From: Micrasema longulum
Taxonomy: Eukaryota; Arthropoda; Insecta; Trichoptera; Brachycentridae
Direction of reading: 5' to 3'
DNA: 64,000 nt
NCBI GenBank assembly: GCA_022494885.1
Contig: JAGVSM010003490.1
Coordinates: 23,420 to 87,419, forward strand
The notes beneath the pieces were generated by a model. That model worked only from the letters and a program-made list of their open reading frames with translations, made no database searches and was not told the DNA's origin. A program made the position numbers and the translations under genes. Positions 40,915 to 51,100 of this stretch are shown one piece after another. Each line of letters opens with the position of its first letter. The first letter of the stretch is position 1.

Positions 40915-42534
40915 TTACTTTTTGGGGTTACGAGGTATTGCATGTTCGCTGGCGATATGACGTTTCAAAGAAAAGTTCCGTGAACATGTATAACTACATT
41001 GTGAGCATGAGAACGGTTTCTCGCCAGTATGCGTTAGCATGTGATATTTTATGGAACTTTTATATGCACATGTATAGCTACATTGTGAGCATGAGAACGG
41101 TTTCTCGCCGGTATGCGTCAACATATGTTCTTTTAAATGTCTTTTATATGCACATATATAACTGCATTGTGAGCATGAAAACGGTTTCTCACCAGTATGC
41201 ATCAGCATATGGTATTTTACATAACGTTTTTGTGAACATGTATAATTACATTGTGAGCACGAGAACGGTTTCTTTCCAGTATGTATAAACATGTGATCTT
41301 TTAGATGACTTTTTTGTGTAAATGCATAACTGCATTCTGAGCATGGGAACGGTTTTTTACCAGTATGTTTAAACATGTGATATTTTAAATGATTCTTTTG
41401 TAAACATGTATAGCTACATTGTAAGCAGGAAAATGGTTTTACTTCAGAATTTGGCGACACACATTCATTCAAAGTATTCTTCTTTTCTGTTTTATATTCA
41501 CCCTTTGGTAGTGGTTTTGCACTACGAGACGGTAGATTGATACTCTCCGAAGATACTAATGGCGACTTAGGCGTATCTGAAAAGTAAAAGTGTTAATATT
41601 AACTTGGGGGAGGGTAAGCCTTTGGCCAAGGTTTAGCGGATATCACGGACATAAGCGTGATTATAATACCCAAGCGAGGACTTAAGGGAACCTTATATTG
41701 GTTAAGCAGAGCCACAATAGAATTTGTATTGTAATTGGCGGTACTTAATAGAGACGATCCGCTTGAGCTTATTTCTTAATCAATTATGTATATATTTTGC
41801 TTTCTTTTATAAAAAAAAAAAACAGAAAATACACGAATCGATTGACAAGTAAATCACTTCTGTTTGATTGAAATTTCTCAAAGTCTATTGTAGACGACAT
41901 TTTAATTTAATGGGCACAAAACGCCACCTAGAATGTATCTCTTAAAATTTAAATTCAGAGCGGGCATGCGAGGAGACACTATTAACTTTTTCATACCTTT
42001 AGTTTTCCGGGAGAATTTCAAAGATTCTTGTTTTATGTCAATTTCTGTAAAAGTCATTGTATCACTAGTAAACTGTAGTTCTGTACTGGTCCCAGGTTCA
42101 GCCTTCACGGTAACAACACCAAGTTTCTCGCTTCTGTAGAGACATGGCGTCCCTCCTGTATGAAGAATATCTCCTTCTACATCGCCGGTCCCCGGTTCAA
42201 CCTTCACGGTAGCAACACCTGGTTCCTCGCTTCTATAGGGACATGGCGTCCCTTTCCTGGTATGGAGAATATCTCCTTCTACATCGCCAGTCCCAGGTTC
42301 AACCTTCACGGTAGCAAAACCTGGTTCCTCGCTTCTGTAGAGACATGGCATTCCTTCCTCAGTATGGAGAATATCTCCTTCAATATCGCCGGTCCCCGGT
42401 TCAACCTTCACGGTAGCAACACCTGGTTCCTCGCTTCTGTAGGGACATGGCGTCCCTTCCCCAGTATGGAGGATATCTTCTTCTATGTCGCCAGTCCGCA
42501 GTTCAGATTTAATATTCACTAAAACGATTTCCAC
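40915..42534 (-). CDS. Zinc-finger gene 3: SUMO-motif module plus 6 C2H2 fingers; start codon lost
   Basis: Exon 1 is 42534-41997 and exon 2 is 41576-40915, with a 420-bp intron. Exon 1 ends ACTAAAG|GTATGA (one base left over); exon 2 follows CTTTTACTTTTCAG and opens AT-ACG-CCT. The N-terminal module is the most regular in the cluster: repeats of YRSEEPGVATVKVEPGTGD-type sequence place psi-K-x-E lysines near residues 9, 43, 77, 111, 144 and 168. Exon 2 has the linker ESINLPSRSAKPLPKGEYKT and six fingers (CSQCSYTC type); the last is CX2CX12HX4H, followed by a basic tail and stop. Contact residues are QNHY, QSHD, QRYY, YRHE, YSSY and RFSR. The codon aligned with the ATG of gene 4 is GTG, a stop lies six codons upstream, and the first in-frame ATG is at about codon 62. 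It may start there, use an unseen upstream exon, or be a young pseudogene. Confidence 0.78.
41577..41996 (-). other. Gene 3 intron, 420 bp
   Basis: GT at 41996-41995, AG at 41578-41577 (minus strand). This is the shortest intron of the cluster and contains no recognisable transposon, so it is probably closest to the ancestral intron. Confidence 0.8.
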
Positions 42535-43035
42535 AATTTTTATAACTAATTCTCAAGAAAAGTATCTATGAAAATAATTCAAATTATTTATATTAAAAAT
42601 TGAATCACAATTATTTCACGTTGAGTTATGAAATAATACAATTTCTCAATATGATTAAAGGAAATTCGTTATTGATAGCAACTCCAATTAGGGACATACT
42701 TATCGGTATTAGTTGTGAGGATTTTTTTTATGTTTTCGGTTTTTATGGTTTTACATAAAAAAAGTTTAAAATCTGACTTCCTGAAATCAGATGTATATTG
42801 TTTATAATAGAGTAACGACCACGAAAAATACATAGTATAAAGGGGGCTTCGAACGTACTATATTTATTATCCTGAACCTTTCTGTTTTCATAAAACAACA
42901 TACTGTCTGAACTACCTTATCATGGCTGAAATCCGTTGAAACCAGGATATGTATTTTATTGAAATAAATATATATGTAAAAAAATTATATCAGATACCAG
43001 TCACCAGTCATCAGTCACGATCATTCTACAGGAGA
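42535..43035. other. Upstream of gene 3, no feature seen
   Basis: AT-rich DNA with no second ATG exon that I can recognise and no identified repeat. Confidence 0.35.
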
Positions 43036-43039
43036 ACAA

Positions 43040-43890
43040 AGAACTTGATTGTTTCATGGTTATGTGCTTCGAAGATTACGAAAAAGCGTTTGATAGTACG
43101 CATAGACCTACACTCTGGAAAATACTAGAAGCATATGAGATGCCAAACAAACTGAACAAATTATTAGAGCCTTTCACTTAAGTAGCGAATGCCGAATCAG
43201 AATTAACGATGATGTCAAGTATTGGTTTGGGGTCGCCACCGAAGTTCGCCAAGGAGTCATCCATACACCTTACCATTTATAATCCTTCTGGACTTCATCT
43301 TAAGGAACCTAATTCCATTAGATCAAGGAATACCTCCCCCTCTCAAAACCTCTGCGACCTAGAGTATGCCGAAGTCTTCAGGTCACTGTGTCTAAGCTAA
43401 ATAGGTACTCCGCATGCATGGGTTTAAAAACCGATATTGCAAAAACCCGTGTACTGTGTAACAAACTTTCGTGCCTTGATGCTCAAAATCCTTTGACTCT
43501 GTCAAAGCAAATCATCGAAAGAGTTGAGAGTTTCAAATACCTGGGGTGATATTCCAAACGCTCTCGCGGTCGTAGAAAACACTTTTATCTCGAGTACAAA
43601 AATACAAAATACGCGTACAAAAAGTGTTTTTTTCAGAATAGCATCGCAGGGAGTATATGTTACAGAAAATAGCGGCTTTCAAAAAGAACTGGAAGTTCGG
43701 CCAGGAGTAGCAGGCGCCACATTTAACAGTATGAAGGCTGTCTGGAGATCGGATATTTACTCAGTGAAAACCAAATGTCACTTATATAACGCCTGCATAA
43801 CACCTTTTGGCTCTCAATTGGAACTCCTGGCTTGTTGTGGTGCTACGAATCAAAAACATTTGTTACTTACTTTTCGTGGCAATTTGTACG
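43040..43890 (+). pseudogene. LINE family I reverse transcriptase, decayed and MITE-interrupted
   Basis: 43050-43180 encodes MVMCFEDYEKAFDSTHRPTL and LWKILEAYEMPNKLNKL (the AFDSxxRxxLW motif of RTE-type RT). 43200-43540 continues with frame breaks to IIERVESFKYLG. The protein resumes at ~43640 with GVYVTENSGFQKELEVRPGV, FNSMKAVWRSDIYSVKTKCH and LYNACITP. A MITE lies between. The YADD region is scrambled. Inactive. Confidence 0.75.
43541..43640. mobile_element. MITE (CGCTCTCGCGGYCGTAGAAAA family), inside LINE I
   Basis: CTGGGGTGATATTCCAAACG and CTCTCGCGGTCGTAGAAAAC, then TTTATCTCGAGTACAAAAAT, match the copy at 45785-45915. The right inverted end is missing or merged. It sits exactly where the family I protein KYLG|GVYV is interrupted. 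Confidence 0.65.
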
Positions 43891-44215
43891 TAAAATCTTC
43901 TTTTGCTCGTCCAACGATATTGTCATTTATATATTTATAATCCAAGACATAGGGACGCGTACCGCTTAGTTATTGACAGCAAAACCATAGATGAAATAAA
44001 AGTAATTTTAAAGACGTTTTCTTCTTTTCCTATTGGCGTTCATCTACGCACTGGAATGTTCCAGCCAGTATGTTTTAGTCAATAACAAAATGTTATGCTA
44101 TGCCTATTCGGATTACAAAATCCCTAGATTTTTTTTTAACATTTAAAAAACATTGCTATCTCGATTTTTAGAGATTAATCAATTTTTGGAATATCTCGAT
44201 GTATCGTTTGTATCT
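43891..44215. other. No gene seen
   Basis: Unrecognised. Short frames lack motifs. Confidence 0.4.
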
Positions 44216-44335
44216 TTGTCTGGGGTGCTATTCTAAAGCACTCTCGTGGCACAATAAAACAGTTCTTCTCGTGTATTTTGTATGTAAATACCCACTCAAG
44301 ATAATAAAGCCACGAGAGCGTTTGAAATACCAGCC
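44216..44335. mobile_element. MITE, ~118 bp, with terminal inverted repeats
   Basis: Left end TGGGGTGCTATTCTAAAGCA..CTCTCGTGGC, right end GCCACGAGAGCGTTTGAAATACCAGCCCTG; the arms pair over ~30 bp. Same family as 43541 and 45785. Confidence 0.75.
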
Positions 44336-45408
44336 CTGGATCATTTTGACCAATAAATATGTTAATAGAAAAACTGATAAAAGTGAGCATATTCATCAGT
44401 GACTTCCCGAATGAAATAGTGAAGATGAGTATAATGACAATTGATCTGAAACATAAAAGTTTGTAAAACCCATGAAAACATGGGATAAAATATGCCGATA
44501 AGAGAAACTTTTCACACGAACATAGTTCGTAAGATGATTGTCAGTTATTTGTTTTTATATAAACCGTGTTTCAGGACCAGACCGCGAAACTTCAGAAAAA
44601 CATTTCCAATGCTCAATTTAATCCTAATAGATTGGTAAAAGAGGCGATCGAGGTTTGGAAACATCCCGACACTATGAACATAAATAATGGTGGTTACGCG
44701 TGAATGTTTACTGCCATTTATATGTTTTGGTTGTCGGCTTTTCCTTGAGAAGTTGGAACCTGAGCAGCCTGGCAGTACCTACCGCATTGCAACAATTCAC
44801 AAATTCCATATTAAAATAAAACTGCCAGCTGTATTTTTTTCTTCAAACAAATGATTTCTTCTGTGATCCGCATGAAAAACTAACAATACATAATATTTGT
44901 ACCGCTATCTAGCTATATAAAGTTACCGCTAAAGTGTCAGCATTATTATCATCACCGCATCCAATATCCAAAAATATTGATGCACAAAGCTGAATAAGAA
45001 AAAACCTAACATCCTCATCATTCCCGCATGTATTATCTGGTGTAGCGACGGGGAACATTTCAAAACAGGTGAGTCGATTTCCATTATGTATTAAGTGGTA
45101 GTAAACGTCCTAATTAAGGAGAGTGTGGGCTGACCTTGTTGGACCATCTTGGATCAGTTCATGCGCTCTCTAAGCTATAGATGAATTAACTTTTTCGCTT
45201 CTCTCTCGCGTCACCAAATGGGATGCGTTTAAAGTCATCCCGGTACCCAGTTATAAAGAAAACACATAAAGTTATAGATTGTGAAGCGCCGCAGATTTCA
45301 AATTGACAAGCTGTAGACAGTAACGACTGCGTCACGGTACGAATCCAAAGTACTTAACGTAACTCATCTTTCTACATAAATACTATCATCCCTGATGATG
45401 TATACCTC
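44336..45408. other. No gene seen
   Basis: 44570-44610 carries GGACCAGACCGCGAAACTTC, one arm of the foldback type at 11985-12365. The rest is unrecognised. Confidence 0.4.
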
Positions 45409-45409
45409 C

Positions 45410-45730
45410 TTATTCTTCTTCTTCAGCCCTGTTCTCTCCACTGCTGGATGGCGGTCTCTTCCAAACGTCTCCATTCCTTCCTATCACCCGTTTTTATCAT
45501 CCATGAATTACCGGCAATAGAGGCAATGCCATCGACCCATCTTTTCTGTGGCCTTTCAACACTTCTATCGTTTGCCCATGGTCTGTACTTTATTATTCTG
45601 GGTGTCCACCTGCCATCATTTTGTCTCGCCAAGTGTCCTATACACCTCCTGAGACACAATATTTCAATACCATTAGTGTATAAATCTGTGAATAAATTAT
45701 CAGTTGGGGCTCTATTTTGGAACAACTTAA
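45410..45730 (-). mobile_element. LINE family J C-terminus (RTE-like)
   Basis: Minus strand: LCLRRCIGHLARQNDGRWTP, YRPWANDRSVERPQKRWVDG and EWRRLEETAIQQWREQG. The GHxAR...GRPxxRWxD...WRxxEE...Q pattern is the end of insect RTE-like proteins. The related plus-strand copy is at 59540-60150. Confidence 0.8.
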
Positions 45731-45784
45731 TTTGTCAGCATGCTTCGCACTCAGAGCATAAACACAAATGTGGTATTTGATTAC

Positions 45785-45915
45785 AACACCAGCGGTGCTA
45801 TTTTGAACCACTCTAATGGCCGTAGAAAACACTATTATCTAGTGTATTTACATACAAAGTACGCGAAATAAAAAAAAATCTGCGGCCGCGAGAGCGTTTA
45901 GAATATCACCCTAGG
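45785..45915. mobile_element. MITE, ~130 bp
   Basis: Left end GGTGCTATTTTGAACCACTC..GGCCGTAGAAAACACTATTA; right end GCGGCCGCGAGAGCGTTTAG..AATATCACCCTA. The arms are inverted repeats, and it is the most complete copy of the family. Confidence 0.75.
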
Positions 45916-45919
45916 TTTA

Positions 45920-46145
45920 CTAGTATGGAAGGGCTAGTGGTTCCTAGATGTTGAAATAAATATGGCAAAAGAACACAGCTATACAGTATGCATAAAATAT
46001 TTAACATGTTACCAAACAATATAAAAAACAGTGAGATAAATACAGGAGTGAGACGTATGCTCAAATTATGGCTAATGGAAAAAAGTTTTCGTATTAATAG
46101 TTTTTAATTTTTAATAACGTAATAAAATATGGTACCTATAATATG
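45920..46145 (+). mobile_element. LINE C-terminal scrap
   Basis: Encodes YGKRTQLYSMHKIFNMLPNN and VRRMLKLWLMEKSFRINSF then stop. The KIFNMLPxxI and LKLWLM pattern is that of a jockey/CR1 C-terminal end. Family not otherwise seen here. Confidence 0.55.
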
Positions 46146-46149
46146 TAGC

Positions 46150-46830
46150 GGCATAGGTTTTCACTGATAAAATATCTACTGAAGAAATATTCCGTAAATC
46201 ACAACTTATGACACCAAAACAATTATACGCTAAAACAATACTCACTTATAGATTCAAAAACTACTTTTACTCAAATGAAAGACATAACCCTCACAATACA
46301 TCACATACAAATAATATAAACGCTAGATCCTCAACACATAGACAAATTAAACAAATATAAAACTAAAACCATTTTCAGACAAAGAGATTTTGAGTATTAT
46401 TCAATTAAAATCTATAACCTACTTCCACTATCCATTAAAACAATTAGTAACGAGAAAATGTTTAAAAAGGCTATAAAAAAATGGATAGTGGAGCTAGGTA
46501 GAAGTAAAATGGATTGTCTCATTCGCCCATACCAATATTGAATCAACTGCTCCACAAGTGTATAGCTTATGTTAGGTTTTTGTTATTTCATTGTGTTTTG
46601 TAATATAAATAATATAGATGTACATAAATACCTTGTTTTTAAAACTGTCTGAATATTTGTTCATAAACTTTGTTTTTTTATGTTAGTCTTCTTTGCTTAT
46701 TCTCAAATGTAATTTAAAAAAAGTGTACTGTTAAGTGTCCTCGGCACGGGTCACATTATTTGTGTTATTAATTATAGTTTGTAATCAAAAGATATGAATA
46801 AATAAATAAATAAATATCTCCAGTCTTCAT
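46150..46830 (+). mobile_element. LINE family E C-terminus, uninterrupted reference copy
   Basis: Encodes (K)ISTEEIFRKSQLMTPKQLYA, YRFKNYFYSNERHNPHNTSH, LDPQHIDKL, FRQRDFEYYSIKIYNLLP and IKKWIVELGRSKMDCLIRPY. The tail has TCCTCGGCACGGGTCACAT and ends (AAAT)n. It runs straight across the point where the copy at 23575-25505 is split. Confidence 0.85.
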
Positions 46831-47375
46831 ACTGTTAAATGTGGCGCTTGCTATTCCTAGCCGCACTCCCAGTTTTTTTTTGAAGGCTGCCATTTTCCGT
46901 AACATATACTCCCAGGTATTTGAAACTCTCGACCCTATCGATGACTTGGTTTGACAGAGTCATAATATATAACGCCTGCATAACACCTATTCTCCTCTAC
47001 GGATGCGAATCGTGGCACCTCACGTGCAAACAGCAAAATACGTAAGAAGTAATAAGAGAACGTACGTAGCAAACTCCGATGACGACTGTCATCGAGAGAA
47101 GGCGAAATGGTCGGCTTGACCATGTACTGCGGATGCCTCCTGAGAGCCTTAACCACGCTTGCCTACTTTACATCATTGGCATCAAGTTCTCGACGTCCTG
47201 GACTTCACTGCTCAATGTTCGTCGGCAGTTCATGTCAGAACTACGGGACTCGAGCCTGACTTGGGAGGGTGTACAAGAGCTGGCAGCCGACAGAGATGCC
47301 CGGAGAATCATCGTGTGCTCGACACCATATGCTCCAACTGGAGAGCGGATATGGAATGATGATGATGATAATATA
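46817..47375 (+). mobile_element. LINE family I copy with 5' inversion (twin priming)
   Basis: 46817-46963 is inverted and in minus orientation encodes DRVESFKYLGVYVTENG and following residues. 46965-47375 is in plus orientation: YNACITPILLYGCESWHLTC, RRRNGRLDHVLRMPPESLNH, VQELAADRDARRIIV and YAPTGERIWNDDDD with a (GATGAT)n tail. The inverted part is the sequence lying just upstream of the plus part in an intact element, with ~45 bp missing at the break. Confidence 0.82.
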
Positions 47376-47580
47376 TAATGTTTTTCAAATCAAATTATGA
47401 TTTATTTAGGTTACGGATGAAAAACGAAGCAATATATAAGAATTTGCTGACTAGTTGCATGCTTACAATTCAGTAGGACTTTTCAGCAATTTATAAAAGT
47501 AAAACTGTCATACTTATCTATAGTTACGGATACTCTGATCTGTCATATCGAGCGGGGGTCAAAACAGCCTTTAATTTAAG
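47376..47580. other. Short spacer, no feature seen
   Basis: AT-rich, between the LINE tail and the decayed finger remnants of gene 4. Confidence 0.4.
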
Positions 47581-47584
47581 TAAT

Positions 47585-47755
47585 TTCACAGTAAAACTTT
47601 CTCACCTACTCGTACGTGATTTAATTAATGATTAATTAAATACAGTTTTTTAGGAAATGTACATTCACAATCTGAGCAGTTGAATGGTTTGATATTTTTT
47701 GTTAAATAACTTATAAACATTCATATAGAAACTCTGAGCACGACAACGGTTTAAA
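47585..47755 (-). pseudogene. Decayed zinc fingers belonging to gene 4
   Basis: Minus strand: KPLSCSEF at ~47753-47730, then KPFNCSDCECTFPKKLYLIN-H-stop-LNH followed by VRVGEKV, a finger with both Cys and both His in register but a stop between the histidines. The array of gene 4 once extended at least this far. Confidence 0.72.
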
Positions 47756-48034
47756 ATTTTCTTTTCTTCTCTTATTCTTCTTCTCCTTCTGGCTCTTCTC
47801 CACTCGTCCACTCCTAAACGTAGGCCTCCTTCAACCCTCTCCATGCCCAACGGTCTTAGGCTATTTACATTCACGCTTTTCCGAATGCTTCACAATACTG
47901 CTTCATACTCACTGCTGTGATTATTTATGTGCAATATTTTTTTGGAAAAGATTCTTTGAACCGATGATGCATAAATAAATGAATATCGTCTTTCTAGCGA
48001 AGCTGCGGTCGTCCGGGGTTTCCGGTTTCAAGGG
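47756..48034. mobile_element. Unidentified insertion splitting the gene 4 finger remnants
   Basis: TCTGGCTCTTCTCCACTCGT and AACGTAGGCCTCCTTCAACC, a less AT-rich block between two stretches of decayed fingers. It is probably a transposon fragment; the family is not certain. Confidence 0.4.
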
Positions 48035-48115
48035 CGCCAGAGGTTTATAGTCAGTATGAGTTAACATATGCGATTTCAAATTATATTTCTGAAAAGATTT
48101 TCATTGGAACTCTGA
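48035..48115 (-). pseudogene. Decayed finger 10 of gene 4
   Basis: Past the stop the frame reads SEFQ-stop-KSFQKYNLKSHMLTH. The first zinc Cys (TGC) became the TGA stop, the second Cys is Phe, and another stop follows, but both histidines and the TH linker start remain. Confidence 0.8.
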
Positions 48116-51100
48116 TCATGATAATGGTTTCTCGCCAGTATGAGTTAACATGTGTGATTTCAAAGCAGAGCTCTTTAAACATTTAAATTGACAGTCTGAG
48201 CACGAGAATGGTTTCTCGCCGGTATGAGTTAAAATGTGTAATTTCAACTTGTCACTTCGTGAACATTTAAACTGGCACCCCGAGCATGAGAATGGTTTTT
48301 CGCCAGTATGAGTTGACATGTGTAAATTCAACTTATCTCTTCGTGAGGATTTATACTGGCACTCTGAGCATGAGAATTGTTTCTCGCCAGTATGCGTTAA
48401 CATGTGTAATTTCAACTTGTCACTTCGTGCACATTTGAATTGGCACTCTAAGCATGAGAATCGTTTCTCGCCAGTATGAGTTAACATGTGTAACTTCAAC
48501 TTATCACCTCGTGAACATTTAAATTGGCACTCTGAGCACGAGAATGGTTTCTCCCCAGTATGTGTTGTCATGTGTGATTTCAAGGCAGAGCTCTGAGTAC
48601 ATTTAAATTGGCAGTCTGAGCATGAGAAAGGTTCTTTTCCGGTATGAGTTGACATGTGTAATTTCAACTTATCTTTTCGTGAACATTTGAATTGGCACTC
48701 CAAGCACGAAAATGGTTTCTCACCAGTATGAGTTAGCATGTGCGATTTCAAGTTACCTTTTCGTAAAGATTTATATTGGCACTCTGAGCATGAGAATGGC
48801 TTCTCGCCAGTATGCGTTAACATGTGTGGTGTCAATATACTCCTTCGTGAACATTTAAATTGACACTCTAAACAGGCGAAATGTTTCTGTCTTGCTTGCG
48901 AACCTGGAATAAAAACATGAACAATATAATCGTTGAAGCGAGTATTCATTTTAAACCTAACTAATGGAAAATGAGATGTAGCATTTAGTATGTTTAGACT
49001 TTAAATAAGCTTCTTAGATAAACAAAATTTTATTAAGTACAGTTTGATAAATATTTGAATAACTACTGCTTAGGTACTGCTTTTGTGTACCAACCGCAGC
49101 ATTTTTTTTTGTTTTGTTTCATAAAGGTAAGATTAATTTCTCTTATACTTCTTCTTTATCTTTATATATAAAAGGCAACGTTCTTTGTGTCCTCGATAGA
49201 CTAAATAACTACTGGACAAATTTACGTTCAGCTTTTGTTGAAAAATAATGAGCTTTGCGCTGGGCATGTTTATATTCTTAAATCTTAAATCTAATCCGTA
49301 GAAAAAAAATTTGGAACGTAAACGTTTTATTTATCGACCGACCAGAGTTGCTTTTGACGAGAATGATAAATGGGAAGATGTAATTTTTTTGTACATAATA
49401 AAAGTTTGTAGTTGATTGTTGACAAACAACGTTCCTTTTTTTGGATCCCAATCAGATCCTTTCCATAAATAAGTTATGATTAATTTCTACCGGTAAAAAG
49501 AGCAGAGTTTGACATTCACCAAAAAAAATCTACATTTCAATAGTAATTATATATTTTTTGGAATTCAATTATACACTAGTATCTAGGTACATACTTACAA
49601 ATGAAAAGTCACTCCATCTTTTTTACGTTTATCCGAACGGTTTTTACACGCTTTCGCGAAGCAATCAAGCATTTTGGTTTCAAATTAAATGTCAATCTTA
49701 GGTCAAAACCCGGCTGGCGGTTAAAAAACGACTAAATATGCGTTAGGCATGACTGAGCGTTTGGGCATGAGTTAAGTGTCACAAGTCACAGAAACACCGA
49801 TCTGTTTCTATGTTTCGGTAAAAAACGATCTTAAAAGCAAACGCGGTCTGACTTTTCATCATGAAAACGTATTCCCGCATTTTCTCCCTGGATTATGGCA
49901 CTTGAGCAGTGATTTTTTTTACATACTATAGATCCCTATAATTGAGTTTTTTTGATAATTTTTTTTAATGGAAACTACAATCATGCAAAAATACGTAAAA
50001 ACTTCCAGTTTTATCGGGTATTTTCGAGCGCACGGCATGCAAATACTAAACTATTTTTTAAAAACGGAAAAGGTACCGATAGAGAAAATTTCAATTTGAT
50101 ACCTACTCTGTTTAAAAAATAACAAAATCTGTTTAGAGGTGCGGAAAACAGGACAGCGAAAAGTCGATTTCGTATATTCTAACAAAAGGTCTGATATGCA
50201 ATTGTCTTTTTCGCACAGTATCGGAGAGGCATCTGCAAGATAGTGACAGAAAAACAATGTTCAAATACTTATATATCGAAATTCCCTATTAACGAATAAC
50301 CAACTTTTTGTGTATAATAAGAACGGAACATTTTTTAGAAATTCTTGAAGTAAATAGATTTTTAAATAAACCCGATGTGATGTCGATAAGCAGGGGTGGG
50401 CTGCAAGGGGCTCGAAGGGGCTCGCGCGAGCCCCTTGTTAAATTTAACTTGGGCCGGCGAGCCCCTTGTTAAATTAAGACAAATCAATATTCTCACATCA
50501 AATCAGTACATAAATGCCATTTCAGTGGATGGTTTAAATGTATTTTGAAACATAAATAAATAAATTTTGTTGCCTTTTGAAATTTGTCGAGAAATATATT
50601 TATTAGGGATGCCCAATAAAAGAGACCTATCCGTTTTTTGTCTGTATAGTGAAACAATTGCCTGCAATCGCCTAACAATGCTTTAAAACGCCGATGTTTG
50701 ATAATACACTATATTGCTTCAATATGTTCATGTTTTTGAAAAAAAAAAAATTTTAAGCCAAATATGTTATTATAAATATTTGTAAAAGGCAGATTTGCCG
50801 TTTATGTTAATAAAATAAATAAATAAATATGTTCTTAGATGTTCAACGCAACATTTTTGCGATTCTTTGAACGATTATCCGTCTTGCTTTACACGTGCAC
50901 ATTTAAAACTTATTAAAAAAAATATTTAATTTGTTGAATTAAAGAATTTTCTACCATAAAAAAACAAGTCATATCTATATTTTGTCTTTTGATGTGCATA
51001 TTAAGCATTTCAAATTATTTTTAATTACTATGTATTAGTATTTTGGATAGTTAGAACAAAATGATACACCTCCCCCTTCCCCCTCCCTCTTACCCACAAC

